Part shown: positions 61,964 to 64,000 of the stretch, one piece after another
Layout: each line of letters begins with the position of its first letter
How positions within the stretch are numbered: the stretch's first letter is position 1
Source of the DNA: Massilia sp. erpn
GTDB lineage: Bacteria > Pseudomonadota > Gammaproteobacteria > Burkholderiales > Burkholderiaceae_D
Direction: 5' to 3'
Length of the DNA: 64,000 bases
NCBI RefSeq assembly: GCF_024400215.1
Contig: NZ_CP053748.1
Location: 2,356,001-2,420,000, forward strand
Notes under the pieces: generated by a model
What the model saw: the letters and a program-made list of their open reading frames with translations, nothing else
Database searches by the model: none
Told to the model about the DNA's origin: nothing
Translations under genes and position numbers: made by a program

Positions 61964-63490
61964 ATGAATCACATCAAGCGCTATATTTATCTGATCCATC
62001 GCTGGACGGGGATACTCATGTGTCTCCTGATGGCGCTCTGGCTGGTCAGCGGCATCGTCATGCTGTTCATCGGCCACCCCAAGCTGACACCCTGGGAGCG
62101 ACTGGCGGCGCTTGCGCCTTTGCCGGCGAGCGGCTGCTGCATTGAACCGGCCCAGGCGCTGGCGCAAAGCCGCGCGGCGGCCGAGGTCAAAGGTCTGACC
62201 CTGACGTCGATCCGCGGCCGCCCCCACTACGTGATCCAGGAAGGCAATGGCAGCCTGGCGGCGGTCGATGCCTTGAGCGGCGCGCGTGCCGCCGTGGTGG
62301 ACCGGCAGGCCGCCCTCGATGCCGCGCACGCCTTCCGTCCTGGCGCCTCGGCCACTTATGCCGGTCAGGTCGACCAGGACCGCTGGACACATTCGCGCCG
62401 TTTGAATGCGCACCGGCCCCTGCATGTGGTGGAGCTGGACGATGCCGCCGCCACCCGCGTGTATGTCTCGTCCGCGACTGGCGAAGTGGTGCTGGATGCC
62501 GCCGCGTCCGAGCGCAACTGGAATATGGTTGGCGCCTGGCTGCATTGGTTGAACATGCTGCGCGACCAGCCCGGCGATGAAGTGCGAACCTGGACCTTGA
62601 TCATCCTTTCCGGCTTGGGCGTATTCTCGGCCGCCAGCGGCATGGCGAATGGTTTGTGGCGCTGGCGTTTCGCGGGGCGCTACAAGAACGGCAGCCGCAG
62701 TCCTTACCGCGAGTCCTATATGCGCTGGCATCATCTATTGGGACTGGGTTTCGGCCTGATCCTGTTCACCTGGATTTTCAGCGGTCTGATGTCGCTGAAT
62801 CCGGGCGGGATTTTCGACGCCAAAGGCCAGGGCGGCGGGCATGGCGCTGCTCATGGCAGCAGCCCCACCCAGCTTCGGCTGGCATTGAGTCCCGGCGCGG
62901 CCCTGGACCTGCTCAAGGCGGAGAATTTCTACGCCAAGGAGCTGGAATGGCGCGTGCTGGATGGCGAAGCCTTCATCCTGGCCCGCAATGCGGCCAACGA
63001 CACGCGCCTGGTGGTCGCTTCGCATGAGGGCTTCTCAGTGCTGCTGCGCTGGCCCGAGGAAAGGCTGCTGCGCGCGGCGGCCACCCTGCGTCCGTATCCC
63101 ATCGCCGCGCTGGAAACGCTGACGCAATACGACAGCTATTACTACGCCCGCAACGCCGCTTCGATGTACGGCAACTATGAGCGCCGCCTGCCCGTGCTGC
63201 GGATTGTCTACGGCGATGCGGACCGGACCTGGGTGCACCTGGATGTGCGCACTGGCCTGGTGGAGCAAAGCACGGTCCAGTCCCAGCGCGCGCGCCGCTG
63301 GCTATTCAACCTGCTGCACAGCTGGGACTTGCCGCCGCTGCTGGCATCGGGCTGGCTGCGCGAAGCGGTGCTGGTGGCGCTCAGCATTGGCGGCCTGCTC
63401 CTGAGCGTGACGGCGGCGGTGATCGGTCTGCGCCGCATCCAGCATTGGACGGGCGCACATCAGAAGCGGTACTCCAGCCCCGCCAGGTAA
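61964..63490 (+). CDS. PepSY-domain membrane protein
   Basis: 508 residues with an N-terminal membrane helix (YIYLIHRWTGILMCLLMALWLVSGIVMLF) and further helices near residues 205, 250 and 480. Periplasmic PepSY-type regions lie between them (YVIQEGNGSLAAVDALSG, TRVYVSSATGEVV, TWVHLDVRTGLVEQ). Similar proteins accompany TonB-dependent receptors and may act as ferric or cupric reductases or in siderophore handling. It overlaps the convergent receptor gene by 31 bases. Confidence 0.85.
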   Translation: MNHIKRYIYLIHRWTGILMCLLMALWLVSGIVMLFIGHPKLTPWERLAALAPLPASGCCIEPAQALAQSRAAAEVKGLTLTSIRGRPHYVIQEGNGSLAAVDALSGARAAVVDRQAALDAAHAFRPGASATYAGQVDQDRWTHSRRLNAHRPLHVVELDDAAATRVYVSSATGEVVLDAAASERNWNMVGAWLHWLNMLRDQPGDEVRTWTLIILSGLGVFSAASGMANGLWRWRFAGRYKNGSRSPYRESYMRWHHLLGLGFGLILFTWIFSGLMSLNPGGIFDAKGQGGGHGAAHGSSPTQLRLALSPGAALDLLKAENFYAKELEWRVLDGEAFILARNAANDTRLVVASHEGFSVLLRWPEERLLRAAATLRPYPIAALETLTQYDSYYYARNAASMYGNYERRLPVLRIVYGDADRTWVHLDVRTGLVEQSTVQSQRARRWLFNLLHSWDLPPLLASGWLREAVLVALSIGGLLLSVTAAVIGLRRIQHWTGAHQKRYSSPAR

Positions 63491-64000
63491 GTCCTGCCCC
63501 GCGCCGTGCTCAGCGGCGCATTCTCGTTCGACTGCGACGGGATCGAGTTCAGGCGGTTCAGGGCTTCCGAAAAGTCCTTGTTCATCGCGTTCTGCACGGA
63601 CAGGCGCAGGAACAGGTTCTTGCTCACCTGGTAGCTGGCATACAGGTCCACTACCGCCGGAATATCCGGATTCACCACCGTCATGATTGCGCCCGTCGCT
63701 GCGTCCGCCTCGTTATCGGGCGACAGGCGGCGGTTCGAACCGGTGTGTTTGATCAGGGTGCCCACTTCGAGCTTGTTGTCCAGCAGGCGCGCGCCCAGAT
63801 CGAAGGTGTAGTACACATTGGGCAGCTCGCTGATATCGCCGGCGCCAAACCAGCTGCTCGCAATCGAGGTGGGTTGGCTGGTTTTGCTGCGGGTGTAGGA
63901 CAGGCGCGCATAAGCTGGTCCCAGCTGATACTGCGCTTCCAGCTCCAGGCCGCGCGAGCGCACCGGCGTTGGAGAGTTGAGATAGATGTACATATTCGTC
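63460..64000 (-). CDS. TonB-dependent receptor, C-terminal part (runs off the right edge)
   Basis: The last 180 or so residues of an outer-membrane barrel are seen: alternating strands such as GLELEAQYQLGPAYARLSYT, YYTFDLGARLLDNKLEVGTLI and VDLYASYQVSKNLFLRLSVQNAMNKDFSEA, ending in a terminal GLEYRF with the aromatic C-terminal residue needed for barrel insertion. This is the C-terminal pattern of siderophore, heme or metal receptors. The plug domain and start lie outside the window, so the ligand cannot be judged. Confidence 0.85.
   Translation of the reverse strand, partial: TNMYIYLNSPTPVRSRGLELEAQYQLGPAYARLSYTRSKTSQPTSIASSWFGAGDISELPNVYYTFDLGARLLDNKLEVGTLIKHTGSNRRLSPDNEADAATGAIMTVVNPDIPAVVDLYASYQVSKNLFLRLSVQNAMNKDFSEALNRLNSIPSQSNENAPLSTARGRTYLAGLEYRF

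Overview
The window is a GC-rich bacterial chromosome segment with mostly housekeeping content. Gene order and protein character (lptD-surA-pdxA-rsmA, divergent fur/bamE, leuS-lptE-holA, PEP-CTERM proteins, LEQRFMFDGA-type giant protein) point to a betaproteobacterium of the Oxalobacteraceae, Massilia/Duganella/Telluria group. This placement is an inference; no rRNA is present.

Layout. 1-7.8 kb: peptidoglycan recycling (amgK, murU) and the start of pepP on the minus strand, divergent from the outer-membrane biogenesis operon lptD-surA-pdxA-rsmA. 7.8-10.8 kb: two small related lipoproteins and a lipoprotein metallophosphoesterase. 10.9-16.3 kb: a HAD phosphatase, hrcA, fur, bamE, dapB, an orphan barstar, map and a ParD-like gene overlapping map. 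16.3-18.5 kb: a VOC protein, an unknown protein preceded by a helically phased hexamer (iteron-like) array, and an AraC regulator. 18.6-27.3 kb: leuS, lptE, holA, proA, hemJ, a THUMP methyltransferase and a drug-efflux MFS protein. 27.4-33.4 kb: a signalling operon (HDOD-GAF-histidine kinase, REC-PAS-GGDEF-EAL, 13-repeat Sel1 protein). 33.4-38.2 kb: tautomerase/CMD genes divergent from a LysR gene, tRNA-Gly(CCC), a PEP-CTERM gene with a decayed duplicate in front of it, a MarR/membrane-protein pair and a membrane-anchored HIRAN-like protein. 38.3-43.8 kb: trmB, a DMT exporter, an AraC regulator, recQ and uppP. 43.9-44.8 kb: two acid-shock-like small secreted proteins behind phased TGTAA boxes.

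The most interesting region is 45.1-60.3 kb, one tightly packed operon. It encodes a TolC-family lipoprotein, a periplasmic adaptor, a secreted tail-collar-domain protein, a secreted Sel1 protein, a 2490-residue modular surface protein (LEQRFMFDGA motif, DUF4347, five ~310-residue Ig/cadherin-like modules), an inner-membrane HlyD-type adaptor with a cytoplasmic GAF-like domain, and a membrane M50 metalloprotease fused to a HlyD-like domain. No ABC transporter is present. This looks like an ABC-less (or ABC-in-trans) export system for a giant adhesin or enzyme, with the M50-HlyD fusion as the likely inner-membrane component.

Two other unexplained structures stand out. The first is a pair of intergenic arrays (15.13-15.26 kb and 44.80-44.93 kb) in which 39-bp palindromes alternate with 14-bp FNR-box-like sequences at an almost exact 57-bp period. 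The second is the AGAGCA/TGCTCT array at 17.42-17.59 kb. The right end holds an unknown protein, a YkgJ-type cysteine-cluster protein, and a DUF2946/PepSY/TonB-receptor metal-uptake group cut by the window edge.
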